NCBI RefSeq assembly: GCF_030269925.1
Contig: NC_085119.1
Span: 11,195,001-11,259,000 of the forward strand
Origin: Bombyx mori
Lineage: Eukaryota > Arthropoda > Insecta > Lepidoptera > Bombycidae
Direction of reading: 5' to 3'
Length of the DNA stretch: 64,000 bases
In this document: one piece after another, positions 48,963-61,973 of the stretch
Position numbering within the stretch: position 1 is the stretch's first letter
Layout of the letters: every line of letters begins with the position of its first letter
Translations under genes and position numbers: made by a program
Notes under the pieces: model-generated
The model's input: only the letters and a program-made list of their open reading frames with translations
What the model was told of the DNA's origin: nothing
Database searches by the model: none

Positions 48963-49170
48963 TGTACCTACCTATGCTGATAGCCTTGAGAGGCTATTTC
49001 AGCTTCTCCTTGACGTGTAGGTGAGCTCACGGGGCTCAAACCGGAAGTGTTGCTAACACTGGCCCTAGCAAGAGCAGTAGGTACTTCGCAAAATCTACCA
49101 CCGGATCGGAAACGCGACCCACTGAGAAGATCCGTCGAGAAACTCAGTGGGCGACTGCTTCGTTAAGCTG
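48963..49170 (+). mobile_element. Bm1-type SINE
   Basis: Best copy in the window: 'gaggctatttcagcttctcc', 'aggtgagctcacggggctc', 'gatcggaaacgcgacccac' and 'gagaaactcagtgggcg' in order. Confidence 0.82.
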
Positions 49171-49559
49171 CTTAATAATGCAACCATTACAGTTAATGGA
49201 ATATAGACATAGACTGCAATATTTTACTCATGACTAATAGTCAATTCTGAAAAAATGCAGCCCTCGCTAATGCAATTACGATCCCCACTCAGGTAGCGAC
49301 TTCTAATTCCTATTGAACATTAAATCAATTAGATAAAAGCTATCGGTAGTTATCGATCAAATGTTTTATTTATAAATATTTGAAATTACTACTTTCGTTA
49401 AAACACTTTAGGTAAATTTTTAATGATTGATATTGTTTCATTAAAACGAGTCATAGCATAATTGTCATTTTCAATGTAAAAATGATTAGCATAATGTGTC
49501 CCTATAATCTTATTTGTTAATTCGGTGTGCTTATAAACACAATCCAAATGTTAATGAGT
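49171..49559. other. No gene seen
   Basis: AT-rich. Confidence 0.4.
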
Positions 49560-49700
49560 TATTTATTTATTTATTTACACTTTATGCACAAACAAAACGT
49601 GTACACAGGCGGACTTAATGCAATGGGCATTCTCTTCCAGTCGACCATAGGGTGGTGCAGAGACAATGCATGGTAGGTGCATTAACAAAAGAATAAAAAA
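49560..49700 (-). mobile_element. Non-LTR retrotransposon 3' end
   Basis: ATTT repeat, 'tacactttatgcaca', 'acaggcggacttaatgc', 'cattctcttccagtcgacc': same layout as 11614. Confidence 0.55.
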
Positions 49701-50217
49701 CAACAATAACAAAACAAAAAAAGAACATCGTTTTACAACATATATACTAATCATATGGTTTCTTATTTATGTTTGAATACCTTTAGCTTATGTTGTATTA
49801 ACGTTTGTTCTGCTAAAGCAATTCACAATTACTTTATAAACATTTCGACGGTTTTGTCGAAAACGAAGCTAGCACAACTAAGTATTCTTGAAACATGTTT
49901 GAAATAGAATACAATTTCAGGCAAGTGCCACCGCGGGACGCTAAGCTGTTTATAGAAATGCCGGCTTGAAATAAATATATGATCTGTCATGGGTCTTATC
50001 TGGTGAAACATTAGCTAATAAAAATATATATGAAATGTATTTGAATTATGAATGTGTATTTAATTCAAGTCCTTTATAGCCACCACCTACATCGGAATGC
50101 CATCCGAATTTCTATCACTTAAACATAGAAAGTAGAAAAACAATCTGTGGTCCATTGAACAATATTTTTAACTAAATAAGTTCCCTATATGACTTTATGA
50201 ATGATTTCGCTAATCAA
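49701..50217. other. No gene seen
   Basis: AT-rich. Confidence 0.4.
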
Positions 50218-50511
50218 TCTATATACAGGTATCAAAATGAATTGCTGTTCGTTAGTCTCGCTAAAACTCGAGAACGGCTGAACCGATTTGGCTAATTTTG
50301 GTCTTGAATTATTTGCGGAAGTCCAGAGAAGGTTTAAAAGGTAGATAAATATGAAAATGCTCGGATTTAAATAAAAATAACAATTTTGTTTTTCCTTTGA
50401 TGTGTCCCCCGTCGGAAGTATTGCTTTTGTTTGTTTTAAGTTTATTTGATACAAAAGTTTAGGTCTTTTATTTATCGATTGAGGCATTACGAAGTCTGCC
50501 GGGTCAACTAG
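50218..50511 (+). mobile_element. Helitron-like element
   Basis: Starts TCTATATACAGG after A and ends CCGGGTCAACTAG before T: complete Helitron-type ends in sense orientation. Family of 14151 and 16446. Confidence 0.72.
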
Positions 50512-50654
50512 TTTACAAATAAAAGTTTACGAACAAAATTTACAAATAATTGTCGGCAATGACAAAATAATTATAACAATCATATATTATAATTCTGCGT
50601 TCGTATTCGAAGGCACAGCTGTTATACGATATAATTGAATCTTCAACTTCTTGT

Positions 50655-50750
50655 TTCGAAGTGGGCGGCATTCACGTTGTGTGAGGTCCAGGCAGTCCGA
50701 TAACCACTCAGGAAACCGTGAACTTATCTACAGCGATTAAAAAAGAACTA
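50655..50750 (+). mobile_element. Decayed BMC1-type SINE 3' end
   Basis: 'cgaagtgggcggcattcacg', 'gataaccactcagg', then an A-rich end. Confidence 0.4.
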
Positions 50751-50894
50751 AACAATCAACAATTCATTATGGTATCGCTGAAAATACAATGACTCGATAT
50801 TATTACGCACGCTTGCATTTATTTGAATTTCATACTGTGTTTCAATGTCAACAATTCGAAGATGAAATTTAATCAATGTTGGTCTTTAGGCTTT

Positions 50895-51036
50895 AAACAA
50901 TTTGCGGTAGACAGCGGCTTGGCTCTGACCCTGGCATTGCTGAAGTCCATGGACGACGGTAACCTGTCACCATCAGGTGAGCCGGTGGGCGGGTATGCTC
51001 GTCTGCCTACAAGGGCAATAAAAAAAAATCTAAAGA
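50895..51036 (+). mobile_element. Non-LTR retrotransposon 3' end
   Basis: 'cggcttggctctgaccctgg', 'gatggacg'-type codons and 'tatgctcgtctgcctacaag' with A tail: same family as 6980. Confidence 0.75.
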
Positions 51037-51055
51037 AGGAATATTTTTTTTTACC

Positions 51056-51140
51056 TATTCTAGTAACGTCGAGGGCTTATTCTAGATTCGCCGAACTAGT
51101 AGGTGAGCTCACGGGACTCAAAACGGAGAAGAAAGGGGAT
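51056..51140 (+). mobile_element. Bm1-type SINE 5' fragment
   Basis: 'gagggcttattctagattc' and 'taggtgagctcacgggactc'; truncated after this. Confidence 0.55.
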
Positions 51141-51689
51141 TCGCCTTGAGTACTTAATCGATCTAATATTTTTAAAGGCGATTTGATTCAAATACATAAA
51201 GATGTTTCAGGGTATTTATGTACTCGTCTATTGTCTTGTTACATACATATGTGGGTTTCCGATACTAATAACACAGGAGAAAATCTTAGCTTCAGATCGA
51301 ATGTAGAGCGCTATATCTTTTCAATATCTCCTTCGCGTTCACGATTTTCGTCAAGGCTTTATTTTCTTTTAGTGAGATTTCAAATCATCAAATTTACCAT
51401 CAAAACGTTAAGCAAACAGATCGAATGTAAAGATGCCGAATCGAGTTTAACACAGGCCTATTGTTCAGACTGAGTTATGCGATCAATTAATTAAATTACG
51501 CTCTGCTGTGGACGGGGCCATAAGAAAATTGCTTTTATTTGTAGGCAGTCATTCAATTAAACATTCATTCATTTGCAGGAATCGAGTGGCGTCCATTACC
51601 CATAATTATAACATACGTCTATGTTACTGTTTTTTACGGTCAATTTAATCTCTATATCGAAACAAATCGGTTTATGAAACGCGTTATTA
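51141..51689. other. No gene seen
   Basis: A 96-codon frame at 51183-51473 (+) has no recognisable features. Confidence 0.4.
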
Positions 51690-51785
51690 TTATTTCTTAC
51701 TGCCTTTCTAGGCAGACAGGCTTACAGCGCACCTGATGGTAAGTGATTACCGTCGCATATGGACGACAATGACAGGGGCATAAAT
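51690..51785 (-). mobile_element. Non-LTR retrotransposon 3' fragment
   Basis: 'ctaggcagacaggcttacag', 'acctgatggtaagtgattacc': tail family of 6980, reversed and decayed. Confidence 0.5.
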
Positions 51786-53729
51786 TTGCAACTACTTTTC
51801 TGTTTAACTTAAGTGAGCTTGTTAAAGTTTTTTTATTAAAATGATGGTAGATGGTTGGTAATGGGCTCACTGCCTTTCTAATATTGAGCTTCAGTGTATC
51901 TGAGAAATGAAGTCAATATTTATCTTCGTTTAAATTTTATGGTTATTGGTCAAAATTCGAGAGATGTTATGTGATTATTTATTTATTATACAAATGGATG
52001 CTTCCGGAACCAATAAGTATCACATTGTAAGTGCCTCGACGCGCTTTATGACAGGTTGAAGTTTCAATTGAATTGGATAACGGTTGTACATCCTTCGAAC
52101 CAAGACCTTTGATTGCTTCGCGGCCCAAGCTTGAAGAACCTTCCCATGCGGACACAATATGGGAACATGACAACACGTACTACCCGTTACAAATTCTACA
52201 GTATTCTAGTTTTCTTACATTTTTATTCTCTGGTAAAAATCATAGTTCAGATATTTCTCATTATGGTTTATTTGCCGCCTCATTGTTTGATGCCTTAAAA
52301 CAGAAACAGCAACTAAATATGTATTAAACATATTTGTTTTTTTTTTTAAAGTTAATTTTAAACTGAGTTTTTTTTAATTTCAATTCATCTTGTCTAAAAT
52401 AAGTATGTTAGTTTAGTTAAATAATTTAAATTACTAAAATAAAAATTTACATTTAAAAAAATCTCGTTCTGCCTCAAATTGAATTCATCATGGCGGCTTT
52501 TTAAAGAAAAAACTAATTGTGCTTATGAAATTTAATAATGTTACGTATGATTATTAATGAATACGTTTTAAGACAACTAGTTTATTGTACAGACGTGTGC
52601 GACGTTTGGAACAGCTAATTATTACAACAACAAAAAAAACTTTAAAACATTATTCGCCGCCTAATTACAATGTGTGAATGGAATTGTAATTAAAGTTGGC
52701 GATTAGTAAGCACACACATAAGTATTGCACAATGGCTCATTGTCTTAATACATTGAAGGAGCTAATGATTGTTATAACGTCATTAATTAAGTGAAAGTAT
52801 AAATTAATAGTTATTGGTAAATTCAACTAAAAAACACTACGATTCATAAAAGTGATCAAGATTAGATTGACCATAAACTACAACAACAAACAACTTACAA
52901 CAAAGTTAATATTAATAAACAAAAAAGTCATGTCCGATATGTACGATCTAGGTGTGTCTCATATTTTTTAGTGTACATAATTTTAAACGCAACTAATACC
53001 ATCAAAAGAAAGCCTTTATGAAAATACCATCATGCTACATCTCTCTCGCATTATGAACAGTAGCATTTTTCGATATTTGCAAATTTTCTCCGGCATACGA
53101 GTTAAATGGTTTCTAAGTTGGCTATTTACTATTAAAAATATATTCTGTTTATAGCAAATAATACTTCTTCTTGAGTAATATATTTTGCATAAGTTAATAA
53201 TCTGCTTAAATAATAACGAAGTTTAAATCCCCATTGGGATCCATCAGTTTATTACCATTACAATATAACTTTAAAAATCGTATTTACATTACATTTTATT
53301 TAAGCGAATGACAACGGAATAATACTCTACATAATAATAAGATGAAAACTAAACGGAAACTTTTTTTTTGAGTTTTGTTGAATATTACGTTCCTCGAACT
53401 GTGTTCGTTTAGTTTTCAAATAACAATTAGATCTATTATTATTTAATGGCAGTCACGCTACGTTGTGACTGACTATCACTTAATGTATGAAATTGATACA
53501 CTTTTGAAACGCCCCCGCGCGTCACCAATCATCATTCGTAGATGATGGTAACACGACATAAACATTTAGTTTATTCTTCTATTCAGATACCTTTACCCCG
53601 ATCACTTAGGATTTATTAATTTTCGAATTATTATTGTTTATTTCGATAATTAGTCTTCTCCATCTACATTTTTCTATTTTGGCCTAAAAAAATGTGTGAC
53701 ATAAAATCTAGATTTTTTTCCCCCACCAA
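51786..53729. other. No gene seen
   Basis: AT-rich. Overlapping frames at 51979-52327 show no motif. Confidence 0.4.
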
Positions 53730-53910
53730 ATTGCTGGTAGCTTAAGAGTTTATTCTAACTGCGCGCGGACGGGTAGATGAAGGGGCTCAGCCTGAGGGAA
53801 TTTGATGATACCAACAAGAACAGTGCTTCGCTGAATCGACCACTACATCGAAATCGCGAACTACTGAAAAGATCCGGCAAGAAACTCAGTGGATTTTATC
53901 TTTGGGCCTC
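53730..53910 (+). mobile_element. Bm1-type SINE, diverged
   Basis: 'ggtagcttaagagtttattc', 'ggggctcagcctgagggaat', 'gatccggcaagaaactcagt'. Confidence 0.7.
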
Positions 53911-53962
53911 GCAATAAAATTTGATGAGTTCAACAAGACGCTTCTATGTGAATATTGGTAAA

Positions 53963-54135
53963 ATGGATGATCAAGCTCATAGTCCACCTGGTGTTCAGTG
54001 GATAACGGAACCCGTGGACATCAACAATGTAAATGCCTGCCTTAAGACGTGAGTTTTAAGTCTCAGTTTTTTATGGCATTACTACTTGACGACAGAAATA
54101 GTCTGGATGGTGGAGCCTTTCCGTGCGGGCTCACA
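53963..54135 (-). mobile_element. BMC1-type SINE, diverged
   Basis: 'gatgatcaagctcatagtcc' to 'tttccgtgcgggctcac', with an internal deletion. Confidence 0.7.
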
Positions 54136-55719
54136 AAAAGAAAACAGAAAATTGAGTAAATGGATTTCATCACCACGCCCTAACTGTATTCAATGCGCGC
54201 TACTACCAGTAATACCTCTCATGGCATTAATTATATAATATAATAATAGAATATATCACTATAGATCACAAAAAAATGGATTTAATTAATAAAATACATG
54301 AGATACAGAGTACCATTAAAATTAACTCACTTTAATTAATTACAAGCGGTTGCCTTACAAAAGTCAAAAAGTAATCTAGTGATCTTAATTGAATTAGTAT
54401 TTTTTTAACATACGTAATGATCAATTACACAAATTAATTCGTAGAAAGAAAATAATTGTTGTTTAATTATACGGTTTTTAAGAAACATTTTTTTTTCTGG
54501 TATTACATAATCTGCAAAAGTTTTATAGGAAAAGTGTCAAAGAAAAATATAAAATAACAACACTAAGTACACATGTAAATATTTCCAGTACTAAATAATT
54601 TCAGTAAAAATAGATTAATATTGTACTAAAATTTAGTTTGCTAAGAAATATATTTTTCAAACAGTTTCATACTTTCGAATAATCACTAATTAATTGGCGA
54701 AAAATGGTCCCTTAAATAAATAAATAATCCTTAAATAAATAATTTAAAAAATTTGGTTTTTGAATAAAAAACATTGACGTTAATAAAATAAAACTAGCAC
54801 CTGATCAACCAGAAATAATTCGTTTGTATAATTTGTAATTTGAATGTCTGGTATTTTTTTTGTGTTTATACAGTGAAAAAATGCAAACAATTGATAAAAT
54901 AATATAAAAAAACCACTTGATAAAATAAGTATGCGGTTTCCATTTTAAGTAGGTACATAATTATTGTTATCGCACTCCTTTCATTGGACACCCTTTTTTG
55001 TTTTGAACCTCAGTACTTATTCCGAACCATATAAATCTAAGTAATTATTATTTTTGTAACTGAATAAGCTTTTACTACTACGAGTACATACTGAAAATGT
55101 TGAGGATCCTACGATCATTAAGTATTGTCTGCTTAACTTGTCGAAGTAATTCAATTACTATTAAAATGTAATGTTTCGATAAATATATTTAAATAGAAGC
55201 TTTCAACCCAGAAAGTCTTATAATATTGAACTGTCATATTAATGACACTTTTGACAAAAAAAACCATAAAATTAAAACGAACTTACCAAATATTGACCCT
55301 GTAAATCTAAAATTCACAACTGAAAATACAGATCATATTAATTAATTCAGTTAGTAAAGTAATTGAATCCTTATTGTGTGAAAGTTTCGATTTAATTTTG
55401 CTCGTTATAAATCCAAGCGCACGTAATGCGTGAACACAAAACGCAGTACTTTTAAAAACTGAACGAATGTCGGTGGTATCGCTTCCTGTTGGATTTGATA
55501 AGACCCTCTCCGCTAGTTAATGAGATGTCTGCTTTTGTAACTGTTATTGTAGTTCATTATTATTAACGGATTATATTTAATTAGAATTTGGCTCTAAATT
55601 ATTGTTGGTTAACGTATAGGTAATGACGCAATTTTTATTTTTGCTTTCGTCGAAACGTACTGTTTAAATGTAATATGGTGTCGCATGTATATACATATTT
55701 TGGGTTTTATACTTTATGT
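54136..55719. other. No gene seen
   Basis: Very AT-rich; no recognised exon or repeat. Confidence 0.45.
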
Positions 55720-55978
55720 AATTTTTTTTTTTTTAATTTATTGCTTATATTGGTGGACGAGCTCACAGCCCACCTGGTGTTAAGTGGTTACTGGAGCCCA
55801 TAGACATCTACGACGTAAATGCGCCACCCATCTTGAGATATAACTTCTAAGGTCTCAAGTATAGTTACAACGGCTGCCCCACCCATCAAACCGAAACGGA
55901 TTACTGCTTCACGGCAGAAATAGGCAGGGTGGTGGTACCTACCCGCGCGGACTCATTATAGGTTATACCACCAGTAAA
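55720..55978 (-). mobile_element. BMC1-type SINE, short form
   Basis: Poly(T), 'attggtggacgagctcacag' to 'gttataccaccagtaa'. Little diverged. Confidence 0.88.
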
Positions 55979-57321
55979 TTTATAAAGTATATTATATATT
56001 TTATGCATATTTTGTGTAAATGTACATGTAAAATAATATTTATTACAATGTTACTGTATTCAATTTCCATGAGCAGTCTATGCTATTGACATTACTATAA
56101 ATAATTTGAATTCCCTTTTAATTTTTTTTTTTTTCGTTGTGTTGTACGAGTATATTAAGTATTTGAGCTAGTGCTTGATCCTATAGATCAATGCTCGATA
56201 AATACGTCGTTGACAGTGAAAATAATATCATCTGTAAACGTTTCACGAATCAAAAACCTACCAAATAGTCCAGTCAGGAAAAACATTTTTATCTTTAACT
56301 TCAAAAACATGTTTGTTTGTCAAATACTTTTAAGATTAAGTGTTGACCGAACAAATATTTTATGTCTTCCTCTAAAATGTATTACAACTTTAACTCTGAA
56401 TTTGTGTACACGTGCACTGCTAGAAAAAAGTAATATTATTTTTCAATTCCGATACAAAGATGGTCGATGCGCACGGCAAATTGGTTGTATTGTCAATTTG
56501 GGCAGTGCGTGCCGGGGCGCAGATGAAATGTTTATTTTCAATTTCCGCTATTTCCTCGCCGCGTCCGCCGCAGGATTAGGCATTGATAAAACTACGTATA
56601 TTGGTTACGTCCATAGTTTTTAAAGTATTCAAAATGTATATTATTATCAGCTTTAGAATCGACAGTTTCAATATATTTACGAGAGGAGTTAATAGGCTCT
56701 CATACAGAACAAATAAATCATGTACCCGGTAATAATTCGCTATTGTTTAAATATATTGAATCATTTAGTTACGTAAACACCAATAATTGTTGATTTCTGA
56801 TTAAGAGTAATTGCTAAATCAAGCTTGTTAAAGATGCATGTAACAATTGAGTCGTTATCACCAACAAAAATGAACAATGTTATTAATTATTGAAATTGTA
56901 TGTCAGTATATTTAATTGGCTTGTTTGGTTTTTACTTCAATAACTTGCAATTAATAGTTTGTGGTTAGTTTCCGTTGGTTTCAATCAGTTTTATTCGTTG
57001 GTTACAAAGCTAGGCTATGTTTTTTTAGCACAAAAGTATTAATTCTAAATTTTAAATTAACTAGTATTTTTATTTGAACGAAGGCCTGTGGGTTGACCTA
57101 GATATAGCTTATATGCTTTAAAGGTAAGACGAACATTATAGAAAACAAGTGAGATTTCAATGTCGTTTCTCAAGCGATGGATAGCTACATTCAGATCGTA
57201 AACTTTCTGTTCGCCCGTAGCCAGCCGTAGACTAAGTGGAATATGAGATTGTTCATCCTCAACAGAACATAAAGCTTACCTTTTTATGTTACTCGAACTT
57301 CAAATCAACGACTAACACTAA
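55979..57321. other. No gene supported
   Basis: Holds the longest unexplained open frame upstream of LMO (56171-56623, +, 150 codons). Its last third is GC-richer (GRCARQIGCIVNLGSACRGA). No domain, signal peptide or homologue recognised; left unannotated. Confidence 0.35.
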
Positions 57322-57414
57322 ACAAGATGTAGGGTAATAATGAAATTTAAGGGACTAAGATCCAGACAAGATGTAGGGTAATAATGAAATATAATTTAAG
57401 GGACTAAGATCCAG
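57322..57414. repeat. 44/49-bp tandem duplication
   Basis: Two units starting acaagatgtagggtaataat and ending 'gggactaagatccag'; the second has 5 extra bases. Confidence 0.88.
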
Positions 57415-57687
57415 TTAAGGTCTGTAGTGTCAGAATTGTAACTAAGTAAGTCCCAGCTACTATCTACTACTACTTGATAGATAGCGAAACCACGTTACAG
57501 AAGTATCTATTACGTTTTATGAATTAAATTAAAAGTTGAATGAAATTAACGACCCGTCCCTAACTCAAAACGTGTTTTGTGTACTATTTGGAGATTTTAA
57601 ATACATTATTTCCTCCTTTTTTGTACAAAATATTGATGTATGGTGAAAACCGCATTGTTGCCGTCTATTGTATTTTTTTTGGACGTA

Positions 57688-57858
57688 CATTTTTTTTATT
57701 ATTTAGATTGGTGGATGAGCTCACAGCCCACCTGATGGTAAGTGGTTACCGGAGCCCATAGACACCTACAACGTAAATACCGCCACCCACCTTGAGATAT
57801 GAGTTCTAAGGTCTCAGTATAGTTACAACGGCTGCCCCACCCTTCAAACCGAAACGAA
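57688..57858 (-). mobile_element. BMC1-type SINE, truncated
   Basis: 'attggtggatgagctcacag' to 'cttcaaaccgaaacg'. Confidence 0.82.
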
Positions 57859-57974
57859 ATGTGATTCAATATATATAATGTTTTTCATATAATTAGCAAA
57901 ATTCATAACGGAGCTTGACAGAGCTTCACTGGTGTAAGCTTTAAGATATGGGTATCGATTTTTTATTGTTTATT

Positions 57975-58160
57975 CCCCTACTCAATCGATAGTAGCTTAA
58001 GGGGCTATTCCAGCTACGCACGACATAATAGGTTAGCTCACGGGGCTTAACCTGGGTGGGCTTTCTAACACTAGCCCTAGCTAAATTCCGATCCACTGAG
58101 AAGATCGAACGAGAAACTGACAGGATTGTATTCGAAGAGTTCAATAAGAACAATGACAAA
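57975..58160 (+). mobile_element. Bm1-type SINE
   Basis: 'gtagcttaaggggctattcc', 'ggttagctcacggggcttaa', 'ccactgagaagatcgaacg'; a middle section is deleted. Confidence 0.75.
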
Positions 58161-58320
58161 TCCTTGGACTGCCTAAAAGCACCCAGAGGGGATCGGGAGG
58201 GTCCGATAGGCCATGGTTAGGGCAACGGCGGTTTTGCGTTGCCCCGTCGCCTAGATCGGAGAAGTGGTTTGAGGCGGCCACGGTAAGAAGGTTATCGTGA
58301 CGCGCCCTCACTGTCACCGT
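58161..58320. repeat. GC-rich segment with hairpin
   Basis: Follows the Bm1-type copy. Contains stem GGGCAACG/CGTTGCCC (58220-58227 with 58237-58244). It may be the less conserved 3' part of the SINE or a separate repeat. Confidence 0.4.
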
Positions 58321-58327
58321 TTCTCAA

Positions 58328-58578
58328 AGTTTTTTTTATTCATTGCTTACATGGGTGGACGAGCTCACAGCCCACCTGGTGTTAAGTGATTACTGAATCC
58401 CATAGACATTTACAACGTAAATGCGCCACCTACCTTGAGATATAAGTTCTAAGGTCTCAGTATAGTTACAACGGCTGGCCCGCCCTTCAAACCGAAACGC
58501 ATTACTGCTTCACGGCAGAAATAGGTAGGTTGGTGATACCTACCCGCGCGAACTCACAAGAGGTCCTACCACCAATAA
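58328..58578 (-). mobile_element. BMC1-type SINE, short form
   Basis: 'tgcttacatgggtggacgag' to 'gtcctaccaccaataaaa'. Confidence 0.88.
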
Positions 58579-58980
58579 AACTTGTAACTATATATAACTT
58601 GTAACTTCTTGTAACTATACATAAGGTATAAATCTTAACGGATATAGTTTGTTAAGTAAGCAAATCCTTAAACTATCCAATCTTACCGTACGGTAGGCTC
58701 ATTTCTTAATTACCGTCGTTGGTGGCAAGGAACTTAAATATTAGCACATTTTATTAGACAATGTTTGCGTAGTGCTTCCTTTGAGCCGGTTTGACGGCGC
58801 CGGCAGCGATTTAAAGGGTGCCGGTGTCATACGCTACGTTATCTGCTCATTTTGTCCGATACGTAATGAGACAATATTATGAACGATAAATTCAGATTAA
58901 GTAAATTTATAAGTTAAACGATTTCTCGGAAGACACGGGAAATTGGTATCGAACTTTTGTCCTTTGCCGTTTATTTAATA
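58579..58980. other. No gene seen
   Basis: Mixed composition; three short 'acttgtaac' repeats at the left edge. Confidence 0.4.
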
Positions 58981-59527
58981 CTAGCGGCCCGCTCCGGCTC
59001 CGCTCGGGTCTTTAACAAAAATTTCAACGATATTTGACGTTGTTTTATTTTTTTAAATAAAGGAACACTTATTGTGGCATAACTGTAATAGTTAGACATA
59101 TGCTGCCGCGACACTTTTTGTAATTAATAATGTCAAATTCAAATTCAATTCAAATTCAAAATCATTTATTTCAACTTGGATGTCATCAAAAACACACTTG
59201 TTGAATGTCAAAATGTAAAAGAAAATGTTAACTCTACCACCTGTGTTCTACAAAGTCCTAGTACATTATTTTATTCTATCATCAATAGTTTTCGCAGGGC
59301 ACGCGATGTAGAGAATATTTTAAGTAATTTTTTTACACCTTGGGTTACATTATTGGAGTTTCATTAAAGATCCCTAATTTTTTTCAAAAAAGATTATAGC
59401 CTATGTCACTCGACAATAGTGTAGCTTCCAAACAGTGAAAGAATTTTTCAAATCGGTTCAGTAGTTTCGGAGCCTATTCAATACAAACAAACAAACAAAT
59501 CTTTTCTCTTTATAATATTAGCATAGA
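58981..59527 (-). mobile_element. Helitron-like element with nested sequence
   Basis: CTAGCGGCCCGC after A at the left and TTAGCATAGA before T at the right (TC...CTAG reversed). The centre (about 59137-59380) looks like a LINE 3' piece related to 62938 ('cacttgttgaatgtcaaa'). Confidence 0.6.
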
Positions 59528-61245
59528 TTTTATCTATCTATATATTTTATAAATCTAATCTATCTAATATATTTTTCTTTTTTCACCGAAAGGATATTCC
59601 AAAGCCTATAAAACGATTTATAGTATAGCTTGTATCGTTATAGCTTTATTATGAGGTAGCAACAATGGGTATATTATTATCTTATATGAACTAAACGTAA
59701 TTTTTTCTATCGCGAAGTATTCTAGCGTTCTGGTTTGTAGGATGTACTGCTTTTTTTGTCAATATACGGATAGACTAGCTTACAGCTCACCCGAAATAAA
59801 ATGGTCATTAATGCCCATCACAAGGTTGTTGAAACTTCCGCCTCTGGTGTAAAGGTAGAATTGAATTTGTGATGTCTGTGAGCTTATCACCTTATAGCAG
59901 ATGCATCTTGAGCCTGGTCATGTATTGTGATTAAATCGAAAGAACTCAGCTTATAGATTATCTCTGTTTCATGTTTGTATATTTCAAATTATAGAATATC
60001 CAACTATAATATATCAAATAAAATTGCATGACTCTTCTCGAACCTAAATAAGCGCTTTCAAGTCACCAAACAAATTATCTTCGTAAACAAAAGAAATACA
60101 ACACAAATCGATAAGTAGTATGGATAGTCTCATATCATATTAACAAAGGTTACGTAACAAATGTCAGTAATTTACTTAAAATTGTTTTCTGAAAGGGCTC
60201 CTCGACAATTGCAAGTAATTTACAAACGTAAAAGACCCAGTCATAAATAGTGGTCGCATTACGCTAATGGTGTACAATTTACCAGTGGCAGGAAATTTGA
60301 TGGAACGATCCTCTACGATGCGATATACCTATATAGAAGTGTAGTCATATTTCGTTTTCTTCAAAAATTTAATTTACTTGAACCATTATTGTAGAGCATA
60401 TATACATAACTTCTAATAATTCCAACAATATTGATAAAAGTGACATATTTTTTGGAATAGATTTCAAGGAACGATGTTCGATTTTTGACAGAACCACATA
60501 AAGATCGCCAAAACGTCAAACTCATTTTCATTTAGTATTTTCATCGTTTATTATTTCGTTATTTTATATATCATATTTTTGTGTTTTGTTTCCTTATAAA
60601 TTTTGTGAAAAAAGCAAATCTATTACACAAACGCATTGAAACAAAAGACAATCGTTTGACAAACAAACCAGCCTATTTATATATAGATTACTATTTATTA
60701 TTAGCATACTGTTTGAATCGATATTTTTAACGTTAAAATTTCGTTAGTATTCAGTAATCCGTGTAACATAAGCCCATGGCATACGATTGATTATCTACGG
60801 CAGGACTAAATAAATTGAATTGTCTCCGTGGCGGTGACATGAGCGAATGCCAACGCGTTACACGAATACCGGCAGGTCGGACGCGAGCTTATTAACTCCG
60901 ACCATTAATTAAATTATTAGAAATCTCGAGCCGGACTAATTAATGAAGAATTCCAAATTTTCGGCTCACCTATCGAGCTTTAATTAAAATTGACAAAGCC
61001 GCGGACCGAATGAGAGCGCTCGCCAAATATCGCCTCTATTAATGAAATGATCACTCGAAACTAATTAAATTATGGAGGTAATGGTGCGTGCAAGTGATAC
61101 CGAGCTACGACCGGTCAGCTACACGTTCTGAATTACGTCACTATTATATTCTATTACGAATTGTTTTAATTTAGGGGTTCTTTTACTGTTACTTCAGTCT
61201 ACATATATAGATATCAACTTATCAACGCTACACAATTATACTCAG
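59528..61245. other. No gene seen; possible regulatory block
   Basis: AT-rich except 60780-61130, which is GC-richer and carries four TAATTA motifs (60906, 60937, 60981, 61062). Confidence 0.4.
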
Positions 61246-61448
61246 TATTGCGTTTCGGCTTGAAGGGTGGGGCAGCCGTTGTAACTATACTGAGATCTTA
61301 GAACTTATAATTATCTCAAGGTGGGTGGCGCATTTACGTTGTAGATGTCTATGGGCTCCAGTAACCCCTTAACACCAGGTGGACTGTGAGCTCGTCCACC
61401 TATTTCAGCAATAAAAAAAAATAAAAAAAAAAAAATAAAAAAAAAACT
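61246..61448 (+). mobile_element. BMC1-type SINE, 5'-truncated
   Basis: 'attgcgtttcggcttgaagg' to 'cagcaataaaaaaaaataa'. Confidence 0.87.
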
Positions 61449-61515
61449 GTACTCAAAACAGAATCTTACATAACATTAGTTAAAAAATAAAAACGTAAGG
61501 TATTAGTTACTAGAT

Positions 61516-61755
61516 TACTGGCGGTAGGATCTCTTGTGAGTCCGTACGGGTAGGTACCACCACCCTGCCTATTTCTGCCGTGAAGCAGTGATGCGTTTCG
61601 GTTTGAAGGGTGGGGCAGCCGTTGTAACTATACTGAGACCTTAGAACTTATATCTCAAGGTGTGTGGCGCATTTACGTTGTAGATGTCTATGGCATCCAG
61701 TAATCACTTAAAACCAGGTGAGCTGTGAACTCGTCCACCCATCTAAGCAATTAAA
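61516..61755 (+). mobile_element. BMC1-type SINE, short form
   Basis: 'ttactggcggtaggatctct' to 'catctaagcaattaaat'. Second sense copy in a row. Confidence 0.87.
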
Positions 61756-61814
61756 TATGTTGTAAGGTTTAGAGTTCGTTCCTACCGCAACGTGATATTT
61801 TAATTATTTTAATT

Positions 61815-61940
61815 AACGTGGCATTATAAGCAAATGAGCATACGATCAATGTGATGTTAATTAGTTACTATCGATCATAGAAATCCCAAGGAGACAGTCA
61901 AGCCGCTGTCTGTTGGTAATGCCACCGGTACACCTTGCAA
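61815..61940 (-). mobile_element. Decayed non-LTR retrotransposon 3' end
   Basis: 'taagcaaatgagcatacgat', 'agtcaagccgctgtctg': tail family of 6980. Confidence 0.5.
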
Positions 61941-61973
61941 CTTAAAATTGAAAATACCAAATATAATTACTGA

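Noticed and set aside
56171..56623. 150-codon open frame upstream of LMO (+)
   Set aside because: Long for the region, but no domain, signal peptide, splice context or codon pattern supports it. Kept only as a note.
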